From a virus, in the IMG/VR virus record IMGVR_UViG_3300030104_007222, positions 1 to 46,066 of that record: DNA of 46,066 nt; one strand, 5' to 3'. Within the stretch, counting starts at the first letter, position 1; the number at the start of each line of letters is the position of its first letter. The notes under the pieces were generated by a model, which was given only the letters and a program-made list of their open reading frames with translations, had not been told where the DNA came from and did no database searches. Both the position numbers and the translations under genes were made by a program. Below are positions 25,673-32,415 of this stretch, one piece after another.

Positions 25673-26325
25673 TAGCTCTTCCTCGGATTCAGAGCATTGC
25701 CCATAGATGGTGCCGCCCACTCGGTTGGTGTCAAGAATGGCTCTGCCCAAGGATGGACTTTTATAACCTCATCAATCATCATCCTAAACACCTCTTGGTG
25801 CTCTCCTTGTGCTCTTGGACTCAGCCTAGATTTTGCTGTTTCGTGGAGGTTGCGTAGATCGAACTTGGCAACGATGTTGGTATGAATGTTCGTCGGCAAG
25901 ACGCCACGAGCATCTTCTGCAGGGACATACTCTCTTAGGCTCTGGTATGCCTGATTTATCTCTTTCATCGCATCGTCGTATAGCTCTTTAGCTCTAGGCT
26001 CGTCTAGGATGGCTGGTGGTGTGTAGTAGCCGAAGCCTTCCATGTCTACTGTGCGCTGTGATTGTTGAGCGTAGCTTCCCAAACGATTGCGAACAAACTG
26101 GTGTGTGAATGCTCGCGTCACATCTCGAATCTCGAATGTGTAATCAACGAACTCCCAGCTGGACTTGATTGTCTTCAGCATGTAATCAAGCTCCTCCTGC
26201 TTCTTGTCTTCAGGCCAATCTTTTATTTCCTGATATGCATCCTCGACATTTAACAGACGGGTGTTCTTGGTGAACAGGAGCAGATCTTTTGCATCCTGTG
26301 TGTAATTTACTAAATTAACTTTCAT
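25672..26325 (-). CDS. thyX: FAD-dependent thymidylate synthase
   Basis: 217 residues from ATG 26323-26325 with AGGAGAG upstream. The ThyX signature RHRx7S is present as RNRLGSYAQQS (79-89, Asn replaces His80), followed by QRTVDMEGFGYYTPP. The C-terminal DLRNLHETAKSRLSPRAQGEHQEVF contains the conserved RNL..F-type helix with Arg residues for dUMP/FAD binding. It methylates dUMP to dTMP using CH2-THF and FAD/NADPH. Sits with other nucleotide genes; a FAD-binding protein is encoded upstream. Length is typical. Confidence 0.93.
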   Translation of the reverse strand: MKVNLVNYTQDAKDLLLFTKNTRLLNVEDAYQEIKDWPEDKKQEELDYMLKTIKSSWEFVDYTFEIRDVTRAFTHQFVRNRLGSYAQQSQRTVDMEGFGYYTPPAILDEPRAKELYDDAMKEINQAYQSLREYVPAEDARGVLPTNIHTNIVAKFDLRNLHETAKSRLSPRAQGEHQEVFRMMIDEVIKVHPWAEPFLTPTEWAAPSMGNALNPRKS

Positions 26326-26473
26326 CAGCTCTCTCCTTGAAAATTTTGATCGTTGTTGTATAGACATTCTCACCGACTCGGGTGAATGCCTCTTCTGTTG
26401 TCTCATCGCCTTGCTTGCTTGAAAGCACAGCGATGCAAATGGCCATTGCCACAATGATGATATTTTTTATCAT
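26315..26473 (-). CDS. Small membrane peptide (52 aa)
   Basis: ATG at 26471-26473 overlaps the lipoprotein stop (ATGA), and its end overlaps the ThyX start. The N-terminal MIKNIIIVAMAICIAVLSSKQG is a hydrophobic helix (signal or TM); the remainder is a polar helix (DETTEEAFTRVGENVYTTTIKIFKERADES). Tight coupling on both sides supports a real gene. It may work with the lipoprotein upstream. Function unknown. Confidence 0.65.
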   Translation of the reverse strand: MIKNIIIVAMAICIAVLSSKQGDETTEEAFTRVGENVYTTTIKIFKERADES

Positions 26474-26898
26474 GGCTTGATGCTCTTGAATATCTCTGGC
26501 TCTTGAGACATATTGTCCAGTCGATAGGCAAGGAGAATGTAGACATTATAAACACCATCCCGCTCAACAACCTCTATTTCCTCCCTCTTAAAGCCAGAGA
26601 GATTAACATTGTCGATTGTTTCAACAGATGCAATCTCGGAGAGATTTTTACCACCAGCCCCACGATAATACTTTGACCGCCCATTGACGGTTGTAGAGAT
26701 CTGGCTTGCGATTGTCCTTTTGGCACTCAGCTCGGAAACCTCAATCGCAAATTGAAGGTTCCGGTCAGACGCATAGCCTGATGCATAGAGTGAGTTCTTT
26801 TCGTCTGGTGGTTCTGTATACCAGCTTGGTGCCTCGCTCAACTGATTTGTTGAGCATGCCCCAAGCATCAAAGTCAAAAATATAAATTCCTTTCTCAT
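26470..26898 (-). CDS. Lipoprotein, LPP20-like
   Basis: 142 residues from ATG 26898, with AGAAAGGAAA upstream; earlier in-frame ATGs lie in the neighbour. The signal peptide ends in a lipobox, Leu12-Gly13-Ala14-Cys15. The mature part starts SEAPSWYTEPPDEKNSLYASGYASDRNLQFAIEVSELSAKRTIASQI, which closely resembles the start of LPP20-family lipoproteins (PxW...P..Gxx...A...A...A). It would be anchored in the outer or inner membrane. It is an unusual cargo for a phage early operon. Confidence 0.75.
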   Translation of the reverse strand: MRKEFIFLTLMLGACSTNQLSEAPSWYTEPPDEKNSLYASGYASDRNLQFAIEVSELSAKRTIASQISTTVNGRSKYYRGAGGKNLSEIASVETIDNVNLSGFKREEIEVVERDGVYNVYILLAYRLDNMSQEPEIFKSIKP

Positions 26899-26914
26899 TG
26901 CACTCTTTCCTTTC

Positions 26915-27844
26915 TTAAATGCTATTTGAGTGTAGCGATGCGTCATAAGCACTGTCTTGGCTTATAAATTTATCTATGATAGCAATGTCCGGGACAATGT
27001 CATCAAGAAGCAACTGACGCCACGTTGCAAACCTCCCAAGAGAATATATGCCATGTTCCTTGGTAAGATAAAAGATAAATTCTTTACGGAGCCTTTCATC
27101 AATGGGCAGTATCTTGCCATACCTTTGGGTGCTTGATTTAGGCTCTATAATCTTCCTCGCTTTTATACCGAAATCATCCCTGAGTATCGACATCAGGTTT
27201 GGTCCGGGATTTGATGTTGGCTTGACTGCATGCTCTGCTATGACTGTTTTGCCAACTATCGAAACTCTGTAGTGCTCTTGCATTGGATCAGGATAATAAA
27301 TAGTTTGGTAAACATCAACGTCTGGATCTTCCAGCGAACCAACGTGAGTCCATATCTGCTGGCTCCTAAATTCTGCCGCATCTCCCCAGCCAACTATCTT
27401 CATCATGGCTGGCATTGGTATTGTGCTTATGACTGGGGCAGATCCTTTCTTCGGAAGATCATCAGCTGTCAGCTTCCTGTCATATTCTATCTTGCAGTCA
27501 GCAGCCATTGCACCAATCAGATTCAGCGGTGCGATATACCTTGTTGATGGTGACAGATTATTTATTGATCTGCTCTCAACAGCACCAGTGACTTTTTGTG
27601 AATAACTGTTAGCGAAGAAAACATTTGGTTCAGTGTGCATTTTGTTTTCATAGCTGACAGCCTTGCTGACGAAAACTTTTTTAAATGGTATCCCGCAAGA
27701 GTCACCTACGCTCGGTGTCCTGAACCTTAACAATGCAGAGTGATTGTTTGGCAGCTCGCTCTGAGCTTCCCTGACGATTGGCGAGTGTCTCCTTAGAATA
27801 TTTGCCGCCAAGAGACCAGCCATTCCAGCTCCATATATTATCAT
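26915..27844 (-). CDS. FAD/NAD-binding oxidoreductase, UGM/amine oxidase-like
   Basis: 309 residues; a perfect AAGGAGGTGAT lies before ATG. The N-terminal IIYGAGMAGLLAANIL has the Rossmann GxGxxG. The end contains KEHGIYSLGRFATWRQLLLDDIVPDIAIIDKFI, which parallels the N.G...GR...Y..MD motif of UDP-galactopyranose mutase and related flavoenzymes. It lacks a signal peptide. It could oxidise or rearrange a small substrate and is coupled in an operon with ThyX. The substrate is not predictable from sequence. Confidence 0.7.
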   Translation of the reverse strand: MIIYGAGMAGLLAANILRRHSPIVREAQSELPNNHSALLRFRTPSVGDSCGIPFKKVFVSKAVSYENKMHTEPNVFFANSYSQKVTGAVESRSINNLSPSTRYIAPLNLIGAMAADCKIEYDRKLTADDLPKKGSAPVISTIPMPAMMKIVGWGDAAEFRSQQIWTHVGSLEDPDVDVYQTIYYPDPMQEHYRVSIVGKTVIAEHAVKPTSNPGPNLMSILRDDFGIKARKIIEPKSSTQRYGKILPIDERLRKEFIFYLTKEHGIYSLGRFATWRQLLLDDIVPDIAIIDKFISQDSAYDASLHSNSI

Positions 27845-27864
27845 ATCACCTCCTTATAAATTTT

Positions 27865-27896
27865 AGGGCAGGAGCCACTGAACAGGCTCCTGCCCT
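27865..27896 (-). other. Intergenic hairpin (12-bp stem)
   Basis: Perfect inverted repeat, arms AGGGCAGGAGCC and GGCTCCTGCCCT with an 8-nt loop, five bases after the stop of the 27902 gene and upstream of the flavoprotein. It lacks a U-tract on the minus strand, so it is not a canonical terminator. It may reduce read-through or protect the mRNA 3' end. Confidence 0.7.
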
Positions 27897-27901
27897 ATAA
27901 A

Positions 27902-28426
27902 TTATTTTGCGTAAACTTCTGCCCATCCGTGATTGACATCATAAGCGAAGTCAGGACGACGACCGCCCTTTTCAATGAAGTCATCATAGAGCATTGGACC
28001 ATTGTCTTTCAAGACATTCCAAGAGTGCCACGCATTGGTTCCTTCGCGCCTTGGGTTGCTCCCCCCGACAACCTTGACCATCTGGCCTTTAAAAACTCTG
28101 CGTGGTGCAGTGGTCTTTTTCTCCTTCTTTGTCTCGACAACCTCTGCCTCTTCTTCAACTTGAGGTGCTTCTTGGTCAGTTAGCATTTTCCAGACTCGAC
28201 TTTCCGCAGTCGCTCGGTCTCTGAATTTTGAGATCTTGCGCTCTGCATTGATGTTGTAAATGTCGACAAGGAAGCCTGTCGGAAACAGACGGGTATCAGC
28301 CAAGCAATCTTGTTCCTTGACGATTCTGAATCCGTTGCCGGAATTGCGAGCAATTTCAGCTGAGGCGAAAACCTCGACCTTGGGTGCTTCTTTGCCAGTG
28401 CGATATAGTCCATATACTGTAGTCAT
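27902..28426 (-). CDS. Hypothetical protein with winged-helix-like C-terminus
   Basis: 174 residues, preceded by AGAAAGGAAAGCAAA (a variant of the leader). N-terminal ~85 residues carry TTVYGLYRTGKEAPKVEVFASAEIARN. A long acidic/basic linker (VEEEAEVVETKKEKKTTAPRR) separates a C-terminal unit GSNPRREGTNAWHSWNVLKDNGPMLYDDFIEKGGRRPDFAYDVNHGWAEV, which looks like a small winged-helix (a GxxxxxD..GGRR turn). It recurs in marine phages near replication genes. DNA binding is plausible. Confidence 0.65.
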   Translation of the reverse strand: MTTVYGLYRTGKEAPKVEVFASAEIARNSGNGFRIVKEQDCLADTRLFPTGFLVDIYNINAERKISKFRDRATAESRVWKMLTDQEAPQVEEEAEVVETKKEKKTTAPRRVFKGQMVKVVGGSNPRREGTNAWHSWNVLKDNGPMLYDDFIEKGGRRPDFAYDVNHGWAEVYAK

Positions 28427-28474
28427 TTTGCTTTCCTTTCTAAAAGAACGAGACCCCTTGCCTCTACTGCCTCA

Positions 28475-28500
28475 ACCCCAGCAGCCGAACTGTTTGGGGT
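28475..28500 (-). other. Intergenic hairpin between 28524 and 28426 genes
   Basis: Arms ACCCCA and TGGGGT with an inner CAG/CTG pair and a 5-nt loop, in the 97-bp gap between two early genes. No U-tract follows, so terminator activity is unlikely. The rest of the gap shows no other feature besides a leader variant at the right of the 28426 start. Confidence 0.5.
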
Positions 28501-28523
28501 GTTAGCAAATATGATGGGTGGGA

Positions 28524-28727
28524 TTATAGATGGATGAATGCGAATGCCTCTGGATAGTCTTCCTTGGCATCAGCGATCGAATCATAAGTCTCCTGATATC
28601 CGATCTCACCTGTGCCATCACATTCCCCGCAAGGAATGTCGCGAGCACTCGGGTCAATCGGGTTGCGATCCGAAACAACTCCATAACCATCGCAGTCTTC
28701 GCAGTAAACTTTTATCATCATTTCCAT
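28524..28727 (-). CDS. Zinc-binding small protein, DnaJ-finger-like
   Basis: 67 residues from ATG 28727 (leader CTGAGAAAGGA ends 8 bp upstream of the ATG). The two motifs CEDCDGYG and CGECDGTG are CxxCxGxG repeats as in the DnaJ zinc finger, with four Cys to bind one Zn. It ends in an acidic helix (YDSIADAKEDYPEAFAFIHL). Isolated CxxCxGxG proteins may bind protein or nucleic acid. It overlaps no neighbour. Confidence 0.75.
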   Translation of the reverse strand: MEMMIKVYCEDCDGYGVVSDRNPIDPSARDIPCGECDGTGEIGYQETYDSIADAKEDYPEAFAFIHL

Positions 28728-28729
28728 AA

Positions 28730-28876
28730 TCAATTTCCTTTCTCAGTTTTTTCTTGGAAGAACTTCTCGACACGCTTTCGCCAAGCTACGAACTCTGCGA
28801 ACCCATCTACTGTTGGCTGGGCATTTCCCTCGATGCAGAACTCGCTGTACATTTCGATATATTCTTGATCGGTCAT
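28730..28876 (-). CDS. Small hypothetical protein (48 aa)
   Basis: ATG at 28874-28876, immediately after leader CTGAGAAAGGA (28893-28883) and promoter 28905. Sequence: TDQEYIEMYSEFCIEGNAQ, then PTVDGFAEFVAWRKRVEKFFQE. It is an acidic N-half with a Trp-Arg-Lys helix. Its stop overlaps the leader of the next gene. First gene of the operon from promoter 28905. Confidence 0.65.
   Translation of the reverse strand: MTDQEYIEMYSEFCIEGNAQPTVDGFAEFVAWRKRVEKFFQEKTEKGN
28736..28746 (-). repeat. Leader motif CTGAGAAAGGA
   Basis: Exact copy lying inside the 3' end of the 48-aa gene and serving the zinc-finger gene. Other exact copies in the operon are 28883-28893 (downstream of promoter 28905). Confidence 0.75.
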
Positions 28877-28904
28877 TTCATTTCCTTTCTCAGTTGATGT
28901 AGGT

Positions 28905-28960
28905 ATTATCGCACATCGTTACTAGAAAGTAAAGTATTTTCTTTTCGTTATAAATCAATG
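28905..28960 (-). promoter_or_regulatory. Early promoter, class 1 copy 1
   Basis: On the minus strand: CATTGAT at 28960-28954, 20 bp, -35 TTTACT (28933-28928), 17-bp spacer, -10 GATAAT (28910-28905), then ACCTACATCAACTGAGAAAG. The gap after the helicase gene is 90 bp. It would drive the long operon 28876 to 20223. The downstream leader is nearly identical to that of plus-strand promoter 34825. Confidence 0.85.
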
Positions 28961-28966
28961 GCTTAC

Positions 28967-30436
28967 CTACATGTCAAAAAATTTTAGTGTGCGTGGTCGC
29001 ACCAAAAACAGGTTTTTCCTTGCACGTGTTGCTGCCACATACCACACTCTTATCTCCTCATCTGTGGCGCTGGCTTTCCATGACAAGCCACCCATGTCAG
29101 TGACCAATGCAACATTGTCAGCCTCGCCACCTTTGACTTGATGGATGGTGCTGATTGTAATGCGCGGTTCATCACCAAACTTTTCACCATTGTGCAAGCA
29201 TGCCCTGAGATATTCTCTTTCATCTGGTGCTATGTTCCTCAGCATTGTCATCCAGTTGTGCTGCTTTGCATCATTGCCAAATCCAAAATCCTTGAGCGTG
29301 TAACTCTGAAGATCTGGCAACTTAATTTTTGTCGGGATGAATTGAATAAGGTTCTTCGCTTCAGAAACAGAGATGCTCTTGCCCTTGCGCATGCCCTCCC
29401 AAGATATTATTGCACGGGTCTCGCTGGTGTCTGTTGATGAAGCTCCGAACATCTTGTAAGCATAGCCCTGCTGTTGGCATATTTTTTTGAACCGGGTCAA
29501 AAAGAATTTTGATCTGGAAAGCAGCATCCAAGATTCTCCCCCGGAAAGATCAAGCTCCTCCTCGTGCGCAACCCACTCAACATTGCCTCGCTCTTCTCTA
29601 GGATTCCACTCTTTGTCATAACGAGTTTTTATTCGTGAGCAGATCGACTTCGAAAAATTGTGAATGGATGATGGAGTTCTGTAGCTCTGCGGTAGGACAA
29701 TCCGGTTGCCTTTAAGCGAGAGGAACTTTCTTATGTCAGCACCAGCCCAGCCAAATATCGCCTGATCATCATCGCCAGCGATGTAAATTTTTGATGCTGC
29801 CTTGGAAAGATTTATTGCCATTTTGTATTGAAGAGAAGAAAGATCTTGAGCCTCATCAAAAATGCAGATGTCAACATCCAACTCTGTATCATACCTCTCG
29901 AGCATGTCGGTGAAATCAAGCAGACCATTCTCACGTTTGTATCTTTTGCTAACTTCTGCGAACTGTTGACATGCATGAAGTGTGAGGTCTGGTTCATTAG
30001 ATATTGCATACTGCTGCTCAATAGAACACATCCTCACTCGACTCAATGCCTCGACTCTTGCACACTTATCTCCAAGCCCATCGCCAATCGGCATGTGGAC
30101 AGCATCATCATAAACACCTCGGAACTCAACACCAAGAGTTCTTCCGAGTTTGCGCAGGTGGCTCTCGGTCATAACCTCATCGCGCTGAATGCCAAGCTGG
30201 CGAAACGCAAGTGAGTGAAGTGTCCGGAAGAATGGCAACCTGTTTTCGTCAATGCCGAATCTTGCCATGGCTCGCTCTTGAGCTTCGTATGCAGCCTTGC
30301 GAGTGAAGGCAAGATAAGCAATGCGCTCTGGAGGTGTGCCAGACTCAATCGCCTCATCAACAATGTTGAGGAGTGTTGTTGTCTTGCCTGTCCCCGGTGG
30401 TCCGAGGATTATGTTAACGCGAGATTGTGTTTCCAC
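28967..30436 (-). CDS. SF1 DNA helicase, UvrD/PcrA-like
   Basis: 489 residues; start is GTG 30436 with AAAAGG upstream, overlapping the previous gene by 23 bp. Motifs: Walker A GPPGTGKT (12-19), motif Ia AFTRKAA, DEAQD at 194-198, GDDDQAIFGWAGAD (motif III/IIIa), LPQSYRTP, TISTIHQVKGGEADNV (motif V), and YVAATRARKNLFLV (motif VI). It is a compact helicase with short 1B/2B. It would unwind DNA at the phage fork or in recombination. No DnaB-type ring helicase is present in the window. Confidence 0.92.
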   Translation of the reverse strand: METQSRVNIILGPPGTGKTTTLLNIVDEAIESGTPPERIAYLAFTRKAAYEAQERAMARFGIDENRLPFFRTLHSLAFRQLGIQRDEVMTESHLRKLGRTLGVEFRGVYDDAVHMPIGDGLGDKCARVEALSRVRMCSIEQQYAISNEPDLTLHACQQFAEVSKRYKRENGLLDFTDMLERYDTELDVDICIFDEAQDLSSLQYKMAINLSKAASKIYIAGDDDQAIFGWAGADIRKFLSLKGNRIVLPQSYRTPSSIHNFSKSICSRIKTRYDKEWNPREERGNVEWVAHEEELDLSGGESWMLLSRSKFFLTRFKKICQQQGYAYKMFGASSTDTSETRAIISWEGMRKGKSISVSEAKNLIQFIPTKIKLPDLQSYTLKDFGFGNDAKQHNWMTMLRNIAPDEREYLRACLHNGEKFGDEPRITISTIHQVKGGEADNVALVTDMGGLSWKASATDEEIRVWYVAATRARKNLFLVRPRTLKFFDM

Positions 30437-30626
30437 GCCTCACCTTTTCCACCCAGTCTCTGAGAAATTTTACATCATCGATCATAGATAAGTTAAATGA
30501 TCCTTTGTCCAAAATGCTCTCAACTGATAACAGGACACTTTCTATGTTTGTCTCTGTCATCGCTCTGAACCTCTCGGTCTGCTTTTCTTGCTCGACTTTT
30601 TTAGCATGCTCTTCTGGTGATGTCAT
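30414..30626 (-). CDS. Hypothetical small coiled-coil protein
   Basis: 70 residues from ATG 30626, which overlaps the stop of the zinc-ribbon gene. Sequence MTSPEEHAKKVEQEKQTERFRAMTETNIESVLLSVESILDKGSFNLSMIDDVKFLRDWVEKVRRG: a long charged helix, then a second helix. It overlaps the helicase start. It may be a helicase partner; unassigned. Confidence 0.5.
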   Translation of the reverse strand: MTSPEEHAKKVEQEKQTERFRAMTETNIESVLLSVESILDKGSFNLSMIDDVKFLRDWVEKVRRGNTISR

Positions 30627-30763
30627 TCTGCTTGCACCTTTGAGACTGGCTGCCCACAGCTGGTGCAGCACCAGTCATCTTTAATTTTTTTCAATCTTGT
30701 GTATGCACCACACCAAGGACAGTCTCTCATTTCCTCAGTCAGTTCTTCCTTTTCATTGCTCAC
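30623..30763 (-). CDS. Small zinc-ribbon protein (46 aa)
   Basis: Start is GTG 30761-30763, which overlaps the stop of the upstream micro-gene (GTGA), supporting translational coupling; an internal ATG at 30730 would give 35 residues. The Zn ribbon is CPWCG...CCTSCG with CxxC pairs ~20 residues apart. Basic helices flank it. Likely nucleic-acid binding and possibly linked with the primase/helicase it sits between. Confidence 0.65.
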   Translation of the reverse strand: MSNEKEELTEEMRDCPWCGAYTRLKKIKDDWCCTSCGQPVSKVQAE

Positions 30764-30831
30764 GGGACAACAGCACTAATCAAAGCACTCGCAATAACAA
30801 CACAGCTCCAAACAATTAAAACTGTCATCAT
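30760..30831 (-). CDS. Micro-protein, single TM (23 aa)
   Basis: ATG ATG at 30829-30831 one base after the primase stop, with GAGGAGAA about 8 bp upstream. The peptide (TVLIVWSCVVIASALISAVVP) is a single hydrophobic helix. Its stop overlaps the next GTG start. The ribosome site and double overlap argue for a real gene; function unknown. Confidence 0.55.
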   Translation of the reverse strand: MMTVLIVWSCVVIASALISAVVP

Positions 30832-30832
30832 A

Positions 30833-32374
30833 TCAAAAGTTCTCCTCTATCGTAGGAGGCAACCCCAGCGGCTCCTCTTCATAAAACTCTGGCGCAGGGA
30901 CTGACCAAACCTTTATCGCTTTGCCCTTTATTCTAAACTGATCCCTATCACCACCAACCTCTCTCAGCCAAGACCATATTTGGTGCTGGGAGTGGAATCT
31001 AAATCTCCTAGCCTCCAAGTATATAAAAAGATCCTCGGATCGGAAATACACTTTCTCTGCCTCTGGGTCGTGCCATGGTTTTGCATTCATTATCTCGTCG
31101 CGATGCCTCGCTTGCACCTTGCCAGTCAGGAATGAGTCAAGAACCTTCTCGAACTGGCCACGAGGCGAGGCATCGTCAGGATCGTTGATAACCTCAACAA
31201 CAGTCAACAATTCATTGATGCGACTCTCCCAACGAGGTTGGGGCATTATTGATGGGCACTTGTTCAACTTCTCAACACAAAGCCTCTGGAGCTTGCGTTG
31301 TTCGAGCAACTGGTCTGTTGTAACTTCTATGCGTTCGCCTTGCATCTCAACATACCAGCGCACGGATGACCTGTTCTCAGTTTCGTATTTTGTTATTGAA
31401 TCGATCTCGATTGAATTGCCGCCAAATCCACCACCAACTCCATAGGCTCGCTTGAGACATTTTGTCTTCTCGCAATAATTACAAATTGGAGCTTGCTTGC
31501 AGGTGTAGGCATATTCTTTTTTGGCAACAGCTTTTATTACACCGCCAGCCTCACCACTCGACAGTGGTGGGTCAAAGTGCTCGTAGTTATGCTTCATCAC
31601 CTCTTCTTGCCAGTCGTCTGGATTCTTCTTGCGATAGTAGACACCTATGTTAAAGAGAGAGACATTGCGCGTCCCTTCCGGGAATCCCATTGTCGAGAGG
31701 TGCTGAAGGCATGGTGGGCCATCATTAAAAACTTCAGACAGCTCTGGCTCAAATTCATCCAGCTGTTCCTGCTTGACACGCTTACTCTCAGCGAGATCTA
31801 AGAAGCCCTCAAGGTCTAGCCTCTTGCCTTCATGAATTGCATAACGCTCTGACTCATCTCCACCATGGTATGCTAGATTTATCCAGTTGCCACGATCCTG
31901 CTCATTGGCTCTTGACACCTGCTTGGGGAATATCTCTGCACCACCGTAACCTAACTGTGCGGAGAAACCATTGAGCTTCGCCACCATATCTGGGGCAGGA
32001 ATGGCAGGGTCACAAAAAAGGTAGAGGTGTGCACCACCACTCTTTGATCGGCATAGGACGAGTGGTGTGTGTCTTATTTTTTTCTCGAGTTCTTCGAGTG
32101 GTTCCTCGAGCTTGACCACACCACGAATGTCAATATCGATGCAGCCAAACGAGCATGTGTTGTTTTCCTTGAGCATGATAATGCCAAGTATGTATGCACC
32201 ACCTTTAAGGTGCTCAGTGTAATTCTGCTCTGATGCTGGTTCTGAATTCGTTATGGCACGACCGGAAAGTTTCCCATCATCGCCTTTGCTTGTCACTCTG
32301 TATTGGCCATGTGCTTTTTCGTAACCATCGAACAAAGCCATGAATCTTTTTATATCGCTCAAACTAACCTCCAT
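30833..32374 (-). CDS. AEP-type primase
   Basis: 513 residues from ATG 32374; TTG 32362, five bases after GGAGG, is an alternative start. The archaeo-eukaryotic primase core is visible: CIDIDIRG with Asp80 and Asp82 as metal ligands, SKSGGAHLYLF (110-120), EIFPKQ and RGNWINLAYHGG. A Zn-binding Cys cluster (CKQAPICNYCEKTKCLKRAYG) lies near residues ~290-310, and a C-terminal helical domain follows. It makes primers for the polymerase encoded downstream. Marine phages often pair such AEP primases with SF1/SF2 helicases. Confidence 0.88.
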   Translation of the reverse strand: MEVSLSDIKRFMALFDGYEKAHGQYRVTSKGDDGKLSGRAITNSEPASEQNYTEHLKGGAYILGIIMLKENNTCSFGCIDIDIRGVVKLEEPLEELEKKIRHTPLVLCRSKSGGAHLYLFCDPAIPAPDMVAKLNGFSAQLGYGGAEIFPKQVSRANEQDRGNWINLAYHGGDESERYAIHEGKRLDLEGFLDLAESKRVKQEQLDEFEPELSEVFNDGPPCLQHLSTMGFPEGTRNVSLFNIGVYYRKKNPDDWQEEVMKHNYEHFDPPLSSGEAGGVIKAVAKKEYAYTCKQAPICNYCEKTKCLKRAYGVGGGFGGNSIEIDSITKYETENRSSVRWYVEMQGERIEVTTDQLLEQRKLQRLCVEKLNKCPSIMPQPRWESRINELLTVVEVINDPDDASPRGQFEKVLDSFLTGKVQARHRDEIMNAKPWHDPEAEKVYFRSEDLFIYLEARRFRFHSQHQIWSWLREVGGDRDQFRIKGKAIKVWSVPAPEFYEEEPLGLPPTIEENF

Positions 32375-32379
32375 AGATT

Positions 32380-32401
32380 AGGGGAGGCCGAAGCCTCCCC
32401 T
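32380..32401 (-). other. UUCG tetraloop hairpin before the primase gene
   Basis: Minus-strand RNA folds as AGGGGAGGC-UUCG-GCCTCCCCT, a 9-bp stem with the very stable C(UUCG)G loop. It starts 10 bases after the upstream stop codon and ends five bases before the annotated ATG. A U-tract is missing. The 5' arm contains GGGGAGG, which would otherwise look like a ribosome site. A post-transcriptional role is likely. Confidence 0.75.
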
Positions 32402-32404
32402 TTA

Positions 32405-32415
32405 TCCTTTCTCAG
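32405..32415 (-). repeat. Leader motif CTGAGAAAGGA
   Basis: Exact copy; its TGA is the stop codon of the SSB-like gene (32414-32412). It lies directly upstream of the UUCG hairpin, so its leader function here differs from the other copies. Confidence 0.7.

Noticed and set aside
27865-27896. Hairpin as a rho-independent terminator
   Set aside because: No U-run follows on the transcribed strand; kept only as a hairpin.
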